From an uncultured Lachnospiraceae bacterium (GTDB taxonomy: Bacteria > Bacillota > Clostridia > Lachnospirales > Lachnospiraceae), in assembly GCA_949738465.1 (NCBI GenBank), contig CATJBQ010000187.1, positions 1 through 34,174 of the forward strand: a stretch of DNA of 34,174 nucleotides, read 5' to 3'. A program made the translations under genes and the position numbers. Below, in pieces: positions 14,327 through 21,917 of the stretch; position 1 is the stretch's first letter; each line of letters starts with the position of its first letter. The notes beneath the pieces are model-generated. The model searched no databases and was not told the DNA's origin. It saw only the letters and a program-made list of their open reading frames with translations.

Positions 14327-15132
14327 TGGCAAAGAAGAAGCAGGAGGAAGTAAAGCCAGGATCACCAGCCTGGATGGCTACATTTAGTGATTTGATGAAT
14401 CTGCTGCTGTGCTTTTTCGTACTGTTGTTCTCCATGTCCTCGGTGGACCAGGAGAAGTTCGAACAGATCGTGCAATCGCTGCAGAACAGCTTCAGCGTGC
14501 TGCCGGCCGGAGGATCCTCCATCGGCGAGGGTCAGATGATTTCGGCAGGGATCAGCCAGTTGGAGCAATTGGACATTTATTTTAAGGAAGCCAATTCCAA
14601 GAGCGATGTTGAGAGCGAGGATGAGGGAGAGGAAGACTTAGAGGAGATGTTTGAGGAGCTTGGCCTTGCCGAATCGGAGGAGATGGCGGAGAATATCCAG
14701 GAGATGATCCAGAATCTCGGCATCGGCGATAAGGTGCAGGTGGATGTGACCGCCCAGTATGCAAGACTGACCCTGAACGGGGCGCTTTTATACGATTCCG
14801 GCCAGGGAGAATTCCGGGAGGACGCGGTTCCTCTGGTGCAGAAGCTGGGGCAGGTGGTGGAAGAATATGCCGAGAACCAGATCGGAATTGAGGGGCATAC
14901 GGATAATGTGCCCATGGCCAGTGCAAAATATGAGAACAACGATGTGTTGTCCTTTTTCCGGGCCATGGCGGTGAAGACATATTTTATTGAAAATACGATC
15001 CTGGAGGCTGACAAGATCCGCGCTACCGGCTGCGGCGAGTACAGCCCTGTGGCGGACAACGGGACGCCGGAGGGCAGGGCTCTGAACCGGCGGGTGGAGA
15101 TCAAGATTTACAACTCCTACAGCGAGCCGTAA
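14326..15132 (+). CDS. motB: MotB/PomB-type stator plug and peptidoglycan anchor
   Basis: MotB completes the ion channel and anchors the stator to peptidoglycan. The GTG start lies in TAGTG, overlapping the motA stop, with GGAGGTGA (14312-14319) 6 nt upstream. In this 268-residue protein the single membrane helix is at about 18-38 and contains the ion-binding Asp22 in ATFSDLMNLLLCFFVLL. A very acidic linker spans about 95-123, and an OmpA-like domain (about 150-262) has IEGHTDNVP and LNRRVEIKI. The membrane helix, including Cys29, resembles PomB (FADLMSLLMCFFVLL) more than proton-type MotB. Sodium coupling is therefore plausible, as inference only. Confidence 0.95.
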   Translation: MAKKKQEEVKPGSPAWMATFSDLMNLLLCFFVLLFSMSSVDQEKFEQIVQSLQNSFSVLPAGGSSIGEGQMISAGISQLEQLDIYFKEANSKSDVESEDEGEEDLEEMFEELGLAESEEMAENIQEMIQNLGIGDKVQVDVTAQYARLTLNGALLYDSGQGEFREDAVPLVQKLGQVVEEYAENQIGIEGHTDNVPMASAKYENNDVLSFFRAMAVKTYFIENTILEADKIRATGCGEYSPVADNGTPEGRALNRRVEIKIYNSYSEP

Positions 15133-15178
15133 GTCTATGACAGCGGGAATCCTGTATTAGAATAGAGAGGACAATATC

Positions 15179-15703
15179 ATGAAGAAGAATTTGATTAGTG
15201 TGATTATCCTGGCGCTTGTTCTGGCGAATCTGATCCTGACGGCGATCCTTACTTTTTCGGTGCTGCCCCAGAGCAAGAAAGCCAACGAGCTGATTGCGAA
15301 GGTATGCAGTGCCATTGATCTGGATCTTCAAGGCGGCGGTTATGCGGCCCAGGAGCTGGATGTGGATCTGGATAAAGTGGTAAATTACGCCTTGAATGGC
15401 GGGGAGAAGATGACCATCAACCTGACGGCAGGGGAAGATGGCGTGAAGCATTATGCGATGGTTCAGGTGACGCTGGGACTGAATTCCGAGCATGAGGACT
15501 ACAAGACCTATGGGTCGGAGGAACAACTGGCCGACAAGGAGAGCATGCTGCAGGATATCGTACAGACGGTGGTGGGATCCCATACCAGCGAGGATCTTCT
15601 CGGGGACAAGGAGAGCATCCGCCAGGAGATTCTGGAGGCGATCCGCAAGCGTTATGAATCCAATTTTGTGATCAGCGTTTCCTACACGGTCAGCGTTCAG
15701 TAA
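15179..15703 (+). CDS. fliL: FliL, stator-associated basal body protein
   Basis: FliL is a single-pass membrane protein that rings and stabilises the engaged stator. The 174-residue product has a short basic start, one membrane helix at about 6-28 (LISVIILALVLANLILTAIL), and an extracytoplasmic stomatin-like domain. Its end (IRQEILEAIRKRYESN with VISVSYTVSVQ) keeps the family's amphipathic helix and final beta strand. The sequence is diverged from the Bacillus and enteric proteins, so the call leans on layout and on the position between motB and fliM, which is typical. An AGAGAGG site lies about 8 nt before the ATG. Confidence 0.88.
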   Translation: MKKNLISVIILALVLANLILTAILTFSVLPQSKKANELIAKVCSAIDLDLQGGGYAAQELDVDLDKVVNYALNGGEKMTINLTAGEDGVKHYAMVQVTLGLNSEHEDYKTYGSEEQLADKESMLQDIVQTVVGSHTSEDLLGDKESIRQEILEAIRKRYESNFVISVSYTVSVQ

Positions 15704-15760
15704 TGGGAATGGATAATCATAGGAAGGAACCCGACAGACAGATAGGTGGTGAGCAAAAGC

Positions 15761-16741
15761 ATGGGTGAAGTCTTATCCCAAAATGAGATAGACAGCTTGC
15801 TGCAGGCATTAAGTAGCGGCGAGCTGGACGTAGATGATATAAAAGGAACCGGAGAAAAGCAGGTCAAGAATTATAATTTTGCCAGGCCGTCCAAGTTTTC
15901 CAAGGAGCATTTGAGAACGCTTGAGATTATTTTCGAGCATTATGGACGTCTGCTTTCCACCAGCTTACCGGTATACTTAAGAAAGAGTATTCAGGTGGAG
16001 GTTATGAACTCGGAGGCCGTCACGTATTCGGAGTTTTCCAATGCTTTGACGAATCCGGTGATTCTTGGCATTATCAACCTTGCGCCCTTAAGCGGCAGCG
16101 TGATCATTGAGCTGGAGCCCAATCTGGGTTATGCTATTGTGGACCGGATGCTGGGAGGGGCCGGACAGCCCCTGGATAAGGTACGGGATTTTTCGGAGAT
16201 CGAGCTTCTGATTATTGAGCGGATCATGAATGTGTGTACCAATCTTCTGCGGGAGCCCTGGCAAAATGTGGTGGATATTTATCCGCGGCTGGAACGGATT
16301 GAGACCAATTCCCAGTTTGCGCAGTTTATTTCTCCCAATGAAATGATTGCGATGGTGACCATCAATCTCTGCATTGGCGATGTGGAAGGCCTGATGAATA
16401 TCTGTCTTCCTTATATCACCCTGGAGGATGTGATCGATAAGCTGAATACGAAGTACTGGTATTCCACAGCCCAGAGTAAGGATGAGGACCAGTATGTGGA
16501 GGCCATTGAGAATCTGATTTCCAGAGCTCCCATGCCTGTGAAGGCGGTTCTTGGAAAGAGCACCATATCTGTCAATGATTTCATCAACCTGCAGCCTGGA
16601 GATATCATCCGGGTGGACAGCAAGGTTACGGATGAGTTAAATGTATATGTTGGAAATATCCGCAAATTTACCGCTCTTCCGGGAGCGTCAGGTGGCAAAT
16701 ATGCAGTAAGAGTCACTACAGTTGTAAGAGAGGAGGAGTAA
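15761..16741 (+). CDS. fliM: FliM, C-ring switch protein
   Basis: FliM forms the middle of the C ring, binds phosphorylated CheY through its N-terminus and transmits the switch to FliG. The N-terminal CheY-P docking motif LSQNEIDSLLQAL is intact at residues 5-17. The GGxG-type middle domain (LEIIFEHYGRLLSTSLPVYL, IVDRMLGGAG) and the C-terminal SpoA-like domain (about 240-320, VNDFINLQPGDIIRVDSKV) are present. I place the start at ATG 15761 because AGGTGGTGA lies just upstream and the motif then falls at the expected distance; a GTG at 15746 in the same frame overlaps that ribosome site. The protein has 326 residues, the normal length. fliY follows after 4 nt. Confidence 0.96.
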   Translation: MGEVLSQNEIDSLLQALSSGELDVDDIKGTGEKQVKNYNFARPSKFSKEHLRTLEIIFEHYGRLLSTSLPVYLRKSIQVEVMNSEAVTYSEFSNALTNPVILGIINLAPLSGSVIIELEPNLGYAIVDRMLGGAGQPLDKVRDFSEIELLIIERIMNVCTNLLREPWQNVVDIYPRLERIETNSQFAQFISPNEMIAMVTINLCIGDVEGLMNICLPYITLEDVIDKLNTKYWYSTAQSKDEDQYVEAIENLISRAPMPVKAVLGKSTISVNDFINLQPGDIIRVDSKVTDELNVYVGNIRKFTALPGASGGKYAVRVTTVVREEE

Positions 16742-16745
16742 GGCA

Positions 16746-17903
16746 ATGGACGGAGGAGTGTTATCACAGGAAGAGATCAATGCCTTATTAAATGAAGCAG
16801 GTACGTCAAAAGCAGGCGGCGGCGCAGGCGGAGAGACACTGACGGATGCGGAAAAGGATGCCATAGGCGAGGTAGGTAATATCAGCATGGGTACGGCTGC
16901 CACCACCCTGTCCTCGCTGGTGAATAAAAAGGTTGAGATATCTACGCCGGTGGTGACGGAGGCCAGTTGGTCCGACGTGACGGAAGGCTATGAACGGCCC
17001 TGTGTATTTATCCGGATCCGGTACACCGTGGGTCTGGACGGCAGCAATATCCTTGTACTGCGGGATAATGACGTGAAGATTATTACGGATCTGATGATGG
17101 GTGGAGACGGCACCAGTACCGATGGGGAGCTGGGTGAGATTCACTTAAGCGCCATCAGTGAGGCGATGAACCAGATGATGGGATCGTCTGCCACATCCCT
17201 GTCATCGATGCTGAACCAGATGATCGATATCAGCCCGCCGGTGGCGGATCTGATCAACCTGTCGGAGACGGTTGACGGCGGAAGCATTGATGAATTTTTG
17301 CGGGGAAGATTTGTGAAGATTTCTTTCCGCATGGTAATTGGCGATCTGGTTGACAGCGAGATCATGCAGTTGTATCCGTTTTCTTTCGCGAGAGAGATGT
17401 ATGAGAATTTCCGGAAGAATATGGAGGAGCATACACCGGAAAGTGGGGAGGGGAAGGAACTGGCTGAGCAGGACAACAACAGGATGGATGGACAGCAGGC
17501 GGCGCAGATGGGGATGCCCATGATGGGCCAGCCGATGCAGGGAATGTCCCAGATGTATGCGGGACAGCCGATGCAGGGTATGCCCCAGATGTATGCGGGA
17601 CAGCCGGTGAATGTACAGCCCGCGCAGTTTCAGGCCTTTATGGGTGATTTTAACCCCATCGCCCAGCAGGAGAATATCGGTCTGATTATGGATGTTCCGC
17701 TGGATGTGACGGTGGAGCTGGGAAGAACAAGCAAATCCATCCAGGAAATACTTGATTTTAAACCCGGAACTATTATAGAATTGAATAAGATCGCTGGGGA
17801 ACCGATCGATGTATTGGTAAATGGTAAATATGTTGCCAAGGGCGAGGTTGTGGTAATTGAGGAGAACTTTGGCGTTCGTATTACAGAAATCGTTAAAAAT
17901 TAA
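16746..17903 (+). CDS. fliY: FliY, C-ring protein with CheY-P phosphatase domain and FliN domain
   Basis: FliY replaces short FliN in many Firmicutes: it is a C-ring component that also dephosphorylates CheY. The 385 residues comprise an N-terminal CheY-docking motif (LSQEEINALL, residues 6-15), a CheC-like domain (about 35-210) with two phosphatase helices (AIGEVGNISMGTA and AISEAMNQMMGSS, each with the Glu/Asn pair), a Gln/Met/Gly-rich linker (about 238-300), and a C-terminal FliN/SpoA domain (about 310-385, VPLDVTVELGRTSKSIQEIL). The linker contains an exact-frame duplication of a 12-residue unit. It starts 4 nt after fliM with a GAGGAGTAAGG ribosome site. Confidence 0.96.
   Translation: MDGGVLSQEEINALLNEAGTSKAGGGAGGETLTDAEKDAIGEVGNISMGTAATTLSSLVNKKVEISTPVVTEASWSDVTEGYERPCVFIRIRYTVGLDGSNILVLRDNDVKIITDLMMGGDGTSTDGELGEIHLSAISEAMNQMMGSSATSLSSMLNQMIDISPPVADLINLSETVDGGSIDEFLRGRFVKISFRMVIGDLVDSEIMQLYPFSFAREMYENFRKNMEEHTPESGEGKELAEQDNNRMDGQQAAQMGMPMMGQPMQGMSQMYAGQPMQGMPQMYAGQPVNVQPAQFQAFMGDFNPIAQQENIGLIMDVPLDVTVELGRTSKSIQEILDFKPGTIIELNKIAGEPIDVLVNGKYVAKGEVVVIEENFGVRITEIVKN
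17529..17600 (+). repeat. 36-bp tandem duplication in the fliY linker
   Basis: Two adjacent 36-bp units (17529-17564 and 17565-17600) differ at only two positions and encode QPMQGMSQMYAG and QPMQGMPQMYAG. A third partial copy begins with CAGCCG. The repeat sits in the flexible linker between the CheC-like and FliN domains, so copy number could vary without breaking either domain. Confidence 0.9.
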
Positions 17904-17937
17904 TTTTAATAAAAAGCTTTTATGAGGAGAAAAAAGT

Positions 17938-18300
17938 ATGGCAAACAATATTTTAATTTGTGATGATGCAGCGTTTATGCGGATGATGATCAAAGATATC
18001 CTGACAAAGAATGGTTACAACGTTGCGGGGGAAGCGGAGAATGGTGTGAAGGCTGTGGAGAAGTACAATGAGTGCAAGCCGGATGTTGTGCTGATGGACA
18101 TTACCATGCCGGAGATGGACGGAATCGAAGCGTTGAAGCAGATCCGCGCGGCAGATCCCAATGCCTGTGTGATTATGTGTTCGGCAATGGGTCAGCAGGC
18201 CATGGTAATTGAGGCGATCCAGTCGGGGGCCAAGGACTTCATTGTAAAGCCCTTCCAGGCCGAGCGTGTACTGGAAGCCGTGAAAAAGGTAGTGGGCTAG
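17938..18300 (+). CDS. cheY: CheY, chemotaxis response regulator
   Basis: CheY is the diffusible single-domain response regulator: phosphorylated by CheA, it binds FliM/FliY and changes rotation. All catalytic residues are present in the 120-residue protein: acidic pair Asp9/Asp10, phosphoacceptor Asp54 (VVLMDITMPEMDG), Ser82 (MCSAMGQ) and Lys104 (FIVKPF). There is no output domain. GAGGAG lies 8 nt before the ATG in an AT-rich 34-nt gap that also holds the palindrome AAAAGCTTTT (17912-17921). Its location between fliY and fliO, away from the other che genes, is the usual Firmicutes order. Confidence 0.97.
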   Translation: MANNILICDDAAFMRMMIKDILTKNGYNVAGEAENGVKAVEKYNECKPDVVLMDITMPEMDGIEALKQIRAADPNACVIMCSAMGQQAMVIEAIQSGAKDFIVKPFQAERVLEAVKKVVG

Positions 18301-18323
18301 CAGAATAAAGGATAAGAGATAAG

Positions 18324-18704
18324 ATGATTTTATCTGTAATTGTCTCTTCCAGTGTAAAAAGTTTTTTTCAACTGATAGGTGTGCTCCTGGTTTTTATTTT
18401 TGTACTGGCATTGACCTATTTTTGTACACGCTGGATTGCAAAATATCAAAAGGGAATAAATGTCAACAAGAATATTCATGTGATCGAGACTTGTCGTCTG
18501 ACCAATAATAAGTTTATCCAGATTATTGAGGTTGGCCAGAAGTGTCTGGTAATTGCGATCTGTAAGGATTCGGTTACCATGCTGTGCGAGATAGAACGGG
18601 ACGCATTGTCCTGGGTTCCGGGGGAATCCGGGCAGACACCTGTTGTGAATGAGAGCTTTCAGGAGCTTCTTGCGAAGCTCAAGGATAAGATACCGAGGAA
18701 GTAG
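18324..18704 (+). CDS. fliO: FliO (FliZ-type) export gate assembly protein
   Basis: FliO is a small membrane protein that helps FliP oligomerise during export-gate assembly. The 126-residue protein has one membrane helix at about 14-35 (LIGVLLVFIFVLALTYFCTR), then a short cytoplasmic domain with NVNKNIHVIETCRLTNNKFI and IIEVGQKCLVIAICKDSVTM, the beta-rich pattern typical of FliO/FliZ. The long extracytoplasmic N-terminus of Bacillus FliZ is missing. Family members are poorly conserved, so the position directly between cheY and fliP carries weight. fliP begins 2 nt after its stop. Confidence 0.88.
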   Translation: MILSVIVSSSVKSFFQLIGVLLVFIFVLALTYFCTRWIAKYQKGINVNKNIHVIETCRLTNNKFIQIIEVGQKCLVIAICKDSVTMLCEIERDALSWVPGESGQTPVVNESFQELLAKLKDKIPRK

Positions 18705-18706
18705 GC

Positions 18707-19672
18707 ATGAAGATGAAGAAGGGAAAAAAGATATGCTGTGCCGTATCCCTTGCGGTGGGCATGGCAATGCTGTTGGCAGCATTGACGCTGGGATATCGCC
18801 AGACGGCATATGCTGCCACGATAGACAATGATCCTGCAGGCGGTAATGCGGCGGAGCAGATACCGGGTCAGGAGGGGCAGACGCCGGGGGATACGCAGAA
18901 CCCGGATGGAAACCAGGGAGACGGCACCGGCCCCGATGGACCGGAAGGCCCCCAGGGAACCATGGGGCCGAATGGACCGGAAGGCACCCAGGGCGGCGGA
19001 TCCGGCTTTTACGTTGGTTATAACAATGAGAACGGCGAGGTGTCCGGCACCATTAAGATCCTGCTGGCACTGACCGTGATTTCTCTGGCGCCGTCGATCC
19101 TGATTATGCTGACGTCCTTTACCAGGATTATCATTGTACTTCACTTTGTCCGGAATGCCATCGGTACCCAGACGGCGCCGCCGAACCAGGTGTTGGTGGG
19201 GCTGGCGTTGTTTTTGACTTTGTTCATTATGTATCCGGTATTTGGCCAGATCAATGAGGAAGCGATCAAGCCTCTGGACGCGGGAGAGATCACCCAGGAG
19301 GAGGCCTTTACTGCGGCGATGCAGCCGATCCGCAATTTCATGTATCCGGAGATTCATGAGGACGATGTGGTTCTCATGTGCGATATTGCGGGCCTGGAAG
19401 CTCCTGAGAATCTGGAGGAAATGGACGAACTGCCTATGCGGGTGATTATACCCAGCTTTATTTTAAGTGAGCTTCGGGCAGCGTTTATCATTGGATTTTT
19501 TATTTATATTCCGTTTATTGTGATTGATATGGTTGTGGCATCGGTACTGATGTCTATGGGTATGATGATGCTGTCGCCCACCACCATTTCCCTTCCCTTT
19601 AAGATTCTGCTGTTCGTTCTGGCGGATGGATGGAACCTTGTGATTGGGAATCTGGTGCGGACATTTTTGTGA
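18707..19672 (+). CDS. fliP: FliP, export gate protein with collagen-like N-terminal extension
   Basis: FliP forms the pentameric core of the type III export gate. The conserved core starts near residue 113 (IKILLALTVISLAPSILIML, then TSFTRIIIVLHFVRNAIGTQ and PPNQVLVGLALFLTLFIMYP) and includes the remaining membrane helices to the end (FILSELRAAFIIGFFIYIPF). Residues 1-37 look like a cleavable signal peptide, as is usual for FliP. Between signal and core lies an unusual ~75-residue segment rich in Gly, Pro, Asp and Asn, with eight consecutive Gly-X-Y triplets at residues 75-98. The total of 321 residues exceeds the common 220-250. The FliP call is certain; the role of the extension is unknown. 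Confidence 0.96.
   Translation: MKMKKGKKICCAVSLAVGMAMLLAALTLGYRQTAYAATIDNDPAGGNAAEQIPGQEGQTPGDTQNPDGNQGDGTGPDGPEGPQGTMGPNGPEGTQGGGSGFYVGYNNENGEVSGTIKILLALTVISLAPSILIMLTSFTRIIIVLHFVRNAIGTQTAPPNQVLVGLALFLTLFIMYPVFGQINEEAIKPLDAGEITQEEAFTAAMQPIRNFMYPEIHEDDVVLMCDIAGLEAPENLEEMDELPMRVIIPSFILSELRAAFIIGFFIYIPFIVIDMVVASVLMSMGMMMLSPTTISLPFKILLFVLADGWNLVIGNLVRTFL
18937..18993 (+). repeat. Imperfect 36-bp-spaced repeat encoding the FliP Gly-X-Y segment
   Basis: A 21-bp sequence with one mismatch occurs at 18937-18957 and again at 18973-18993. It suggests that the Gly-X-Y stretch grew by internal duplication. The spacing equals the unit size in fliY, which may be coincidence. Confidence 0.75.
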
Positions 19673-19686
19673 CGAGGTGATTTGGG

Positions 19687-19959
19687 ATGATAACACAGGG
19701 TGAAGTGCTGGATATTGCCAGAGACGCAATTTTTGTGATTATAGAGGTATCCCTGCCATTGCTTCTGATCTCCTTGATCATTGGTCTGATTGTCAGTATC
19801 TTTCAGACCGTGACCTCCATTCAGGAGCAGACGCTGACCTTTGTACCGAAGATTATCGCGGTATTTTTGGGAATTATATTATTCGGCTCCTGGATGTTGA
19901 ATACAATAACAGAATTTATGGAAAGATTATGGAATAATATTGCGGTATATCTGAGCTAG
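19687..19959 (+). CDS. fliQ: FliQ, export gate protein
   Basis: FliQ is a small two-helix membrane protein that packs around the FliP/FliR core of the export gate. The 90-residue length and two hydrophobic helices (about 15-37 and 53-76) fit exactly. The conserved loop between them is present as SIFQTVTSIQEQTLTFVPKI, the FliQ hallmark Q-x-x-T-x-I-Q/N-E-x-T-L-x-F-x-P-K. The start ATG follows GAGGTGATTTGGG. It is 14 nt after fliP and 10 nt before fliR. Confidence 0.97.
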   Translation: MITQGEVLDIARDAIFVIIEVSLPLLLISLIIGLIVSIFQTVTSIQEQTLTFVPKIIAVFLGIILFGSWMLNTITEFMERLWNNIAVYLS

Positions 19960-19969
19960 GATTATCATT

Positions 19970-20752
19970 ATGATTAACTTTCAGTTTTCGTTATACACAT
20001 TTGAATATTTTTTATTGATCTTGGTACGGATTGCCACATTTGTATTTATTGCACCCTTTTTCAGCATGAATAATACTCCGAGAATGGTAAAGGTTGGACT
20101 CTCTGTCATTGTGTCCATTTTGGTGTATCAGATGATTGTGGTGAAGGATCCGTTGGAGTATGCGGGAACCCTGGATTATGCAATATTAGTGTTGAGAGAG
20201 GGAATTACAGGATTGCTGATTGGTTTTGCGGCAAATATTTGTAATTCCATTGTTATGTTATCCGGAAAAATCATTGATATGGATATCGGCCTGGCCATGG
20301 CCCAGGTCTTTGACCCGGTGAATCATACCGTATCCGGGATCAGCGGGAATCTGTACAATTATTTTATTATGATGCTGCTGATTGCCACCAATATGCACCT
20401 GTATCTGTTCCGGGCGATCATTGATACCTATGAGATTATCCCCATCGGGCAGACGGTTTTCCAGTGGGACCATCTGGCCCAGTCGATGCTGACCTTTATG
20501 GGGGATTCCATGGTGATCGGCTTTCGGATTGTGCTGCCGGTATTTGCCTGTATAATGATTCTAAACTGTATCCTGGGGATTCTGGCGAAGGTAGCGCCCC
20601 AGATGAATATGTTTGCGGTTGGTATGCAGCTTAAGGTGATCGTCGGCCTGGTTGTGATTTTTTTAACAGTCACGCTGCTGCCGGATGTGGCCAGCTTTAT
20701 CTTTATTGAGATGAAGACGATGATGGTATCGTTTATTGAAGGGATGCGTTGA
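19970..20752 (+). CDS. fliR: FliR, export gate protein
   Basis: FliR completes the helical FliP5-FliR1 export gate. The 260-residue protein is strongly hydrophobic with about six membrane helices. Typical segments include LLILVRIATFVFIAPFFS near the N-terminus, REGITGLLIGFAANI in the middle and KVAPQMNMFAVGMQLKVIVG before the last helix, which are family landmarks. The length is standard. It follows fliQ and is separated from the preferred flhB start by a single base, so translation of the two is probably coupled. Confidence 0.96.
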   Translation: MINFQFSLYTFEYFLLILVRIATFVFIAPFFSMNNTPRMVKVGLSVIVSILVYQMIVVKDPLEYAGTLDYAILVLREGITGLLIGFAANICNSIVMLSGKIIDMDIGLAMAQVFDPVNHTVSGISGNLYNYFIMMLLIATNMHLYLFRAIIDTYEIIPIGQTVFQWDHLAQSMLTFMGDSMVIGFRIVLPVFACIMILNCILGILAKVAPQMNMFAVGMQLKVIVGLVVIFLTVTLLPDVASFIFIEMKTMMVSFIEGMR

Positions 20753-20753
20753 G

Positions 20754-21884
20754 GTGGATCGAAGACAGCGGTATGTGCTTCCCTATCAGTTACAGTGGTT
20801 TGCCAAGGACGGGCCGGGCGGAGAGAAGACGGAACCGGCTACGGCCAAGAAGCTGAAGGAAGCGCGGGAAGAAGGCCAGGTGGCCAAAAGTAAAGAACTG
20901 AATTCGGCAGTGGATCTGATCGCGCTGTTTCTGATCCTGAAGGTATTTATTTCCTTTGTGGGCGCCAATATGCTGGAGGGATTTTCCCTGGTGTACGATA
21001 AGATCCCGGAGGTGATCGATTATTCCGGTTCGGGCTTGTCCAACGCTACGGTGCAGTATTTTATGCGGGAGGCACTGGTGCAGATCCTCAAGCTTGCGGC
21101 GCCGTTTTTCATCGTCGGCGTGCTGATCGCGGTGGTGGTCAGCATCGTGCAGGTGGGGTGGAAGCCTACGCCCAAGCCTATGAAGCCCAAGGGGAGCAAG
21201 CTGAACCCTTTAAGCGGCTTTAAGCGGATCCTTTCGAAGGATTCCATGTTTGAGCTGGTGAAGTCCATTGTGAAGGTGGGGCTGGTGGCCTATGTGGCCT
21301 ACCGTTCCATCTACGATTACCGGAATACCCTGCTTTTGCTTTACGATATCCCTTTTTTATCGGTAATTGCGCTTTTTGGCGAGATTATTATTAACACAGG
21401 CTTAAAGATCAGTCTGGTGTATCTAGTGATCGGCCTGGGGGATTTTATTTACCAGAAGCATAAGTTCAAAGAAGATATGAAGATGACCAAGCAGGAGGTC
21501 AAGGAGGAATTCAAGAATACGGAGGGAAATCCGGAGATCAAGGGGCGGATCCGTTCCAAGATGCGGGAGGCTTCCCAGCGCCGTATGATGCAGAGCCTTC
21601 CGGAGGCCGATGTGGTTATCACCAACCCGACCCACCTGTCTGTGGCTTTAAAATACGATGCGGCCGCAGGTTCGGCGCCTGTGGTGCTGGCCAAGGGTGC
21701 GGATTATCTGGCGATGCAGATTCGGGAGAAAGCGAAAGAGTACAAGATTGAGATTGTGGAAAATAAACCCCTGGCCAGGATGCTGTACGCCAATGTGGAG
21801 ATTGGCCAGGAGATTCCGCCGGAGCTGTACCAGGCGGTGGCGGAAGTGCTTGCGTTTGTATACCAGACGAAGCAGCAGAGTTGA
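20754..21884 (+). CDS. flhB: FlhB, export switch protein
   Basis: FlhB controls the change from rod/hook to filament export. The 376-residue protein has a basic N-terminus (KTEPATAKKLKEAREEGQVA), four membrane helices and a cytoplasmic domain with the autocleavage motif NPTH at residues 291-294 (VVITNPTHLSVALKYD), so specificity switching should be normal. The start is uncertain: GTG 20754, one base after the fliR stop, has AAGGG about 10 nt upstream, while TTG 20736 in the same frame lies inside fliR without a good ribosome site. I chose GTG. The extra segment RQRYVLPYQLQWFAKDG before the conserved start is common in clostridial homologues. Confidence 0.95.
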   Translation: MDRRQRYVLPYQLQWFAKDGPGGEKTEPATAKKLKEAREEGQVAKSKELNSAVDLIALFLILKVFISFVGANMLEGFSLVYDKIPEVIDYSGSGLSNATVQYFMREALVQILKLAAPFFIVGVLIAVVVSIVQVGWKPTPKPMKPKGSKLNPLSGFKRILSKDSMFELVKSIVKVGLVAYVAYRSIYDYRNTLLLLYDIPFLSVIALFGEIIINTGLKISLVYLVIGLGDFIYQKHKFKEDMKMTKQEVKEEFKNTEGNPEIKGRIRSKMREASQRRMMQSLPEADVVITNPTHLSVALKYDAAAGSAPVVLAKGADYLAMQIREKAKEYKIEIVENKPLARMLYANVEIGQEIPPELYQAVAEVLAFVYQTKQQS

Positions 21885-21917
21885 TGGAGTTGAATTTCGA
21901 AGAAAGGAGGATGTAAT

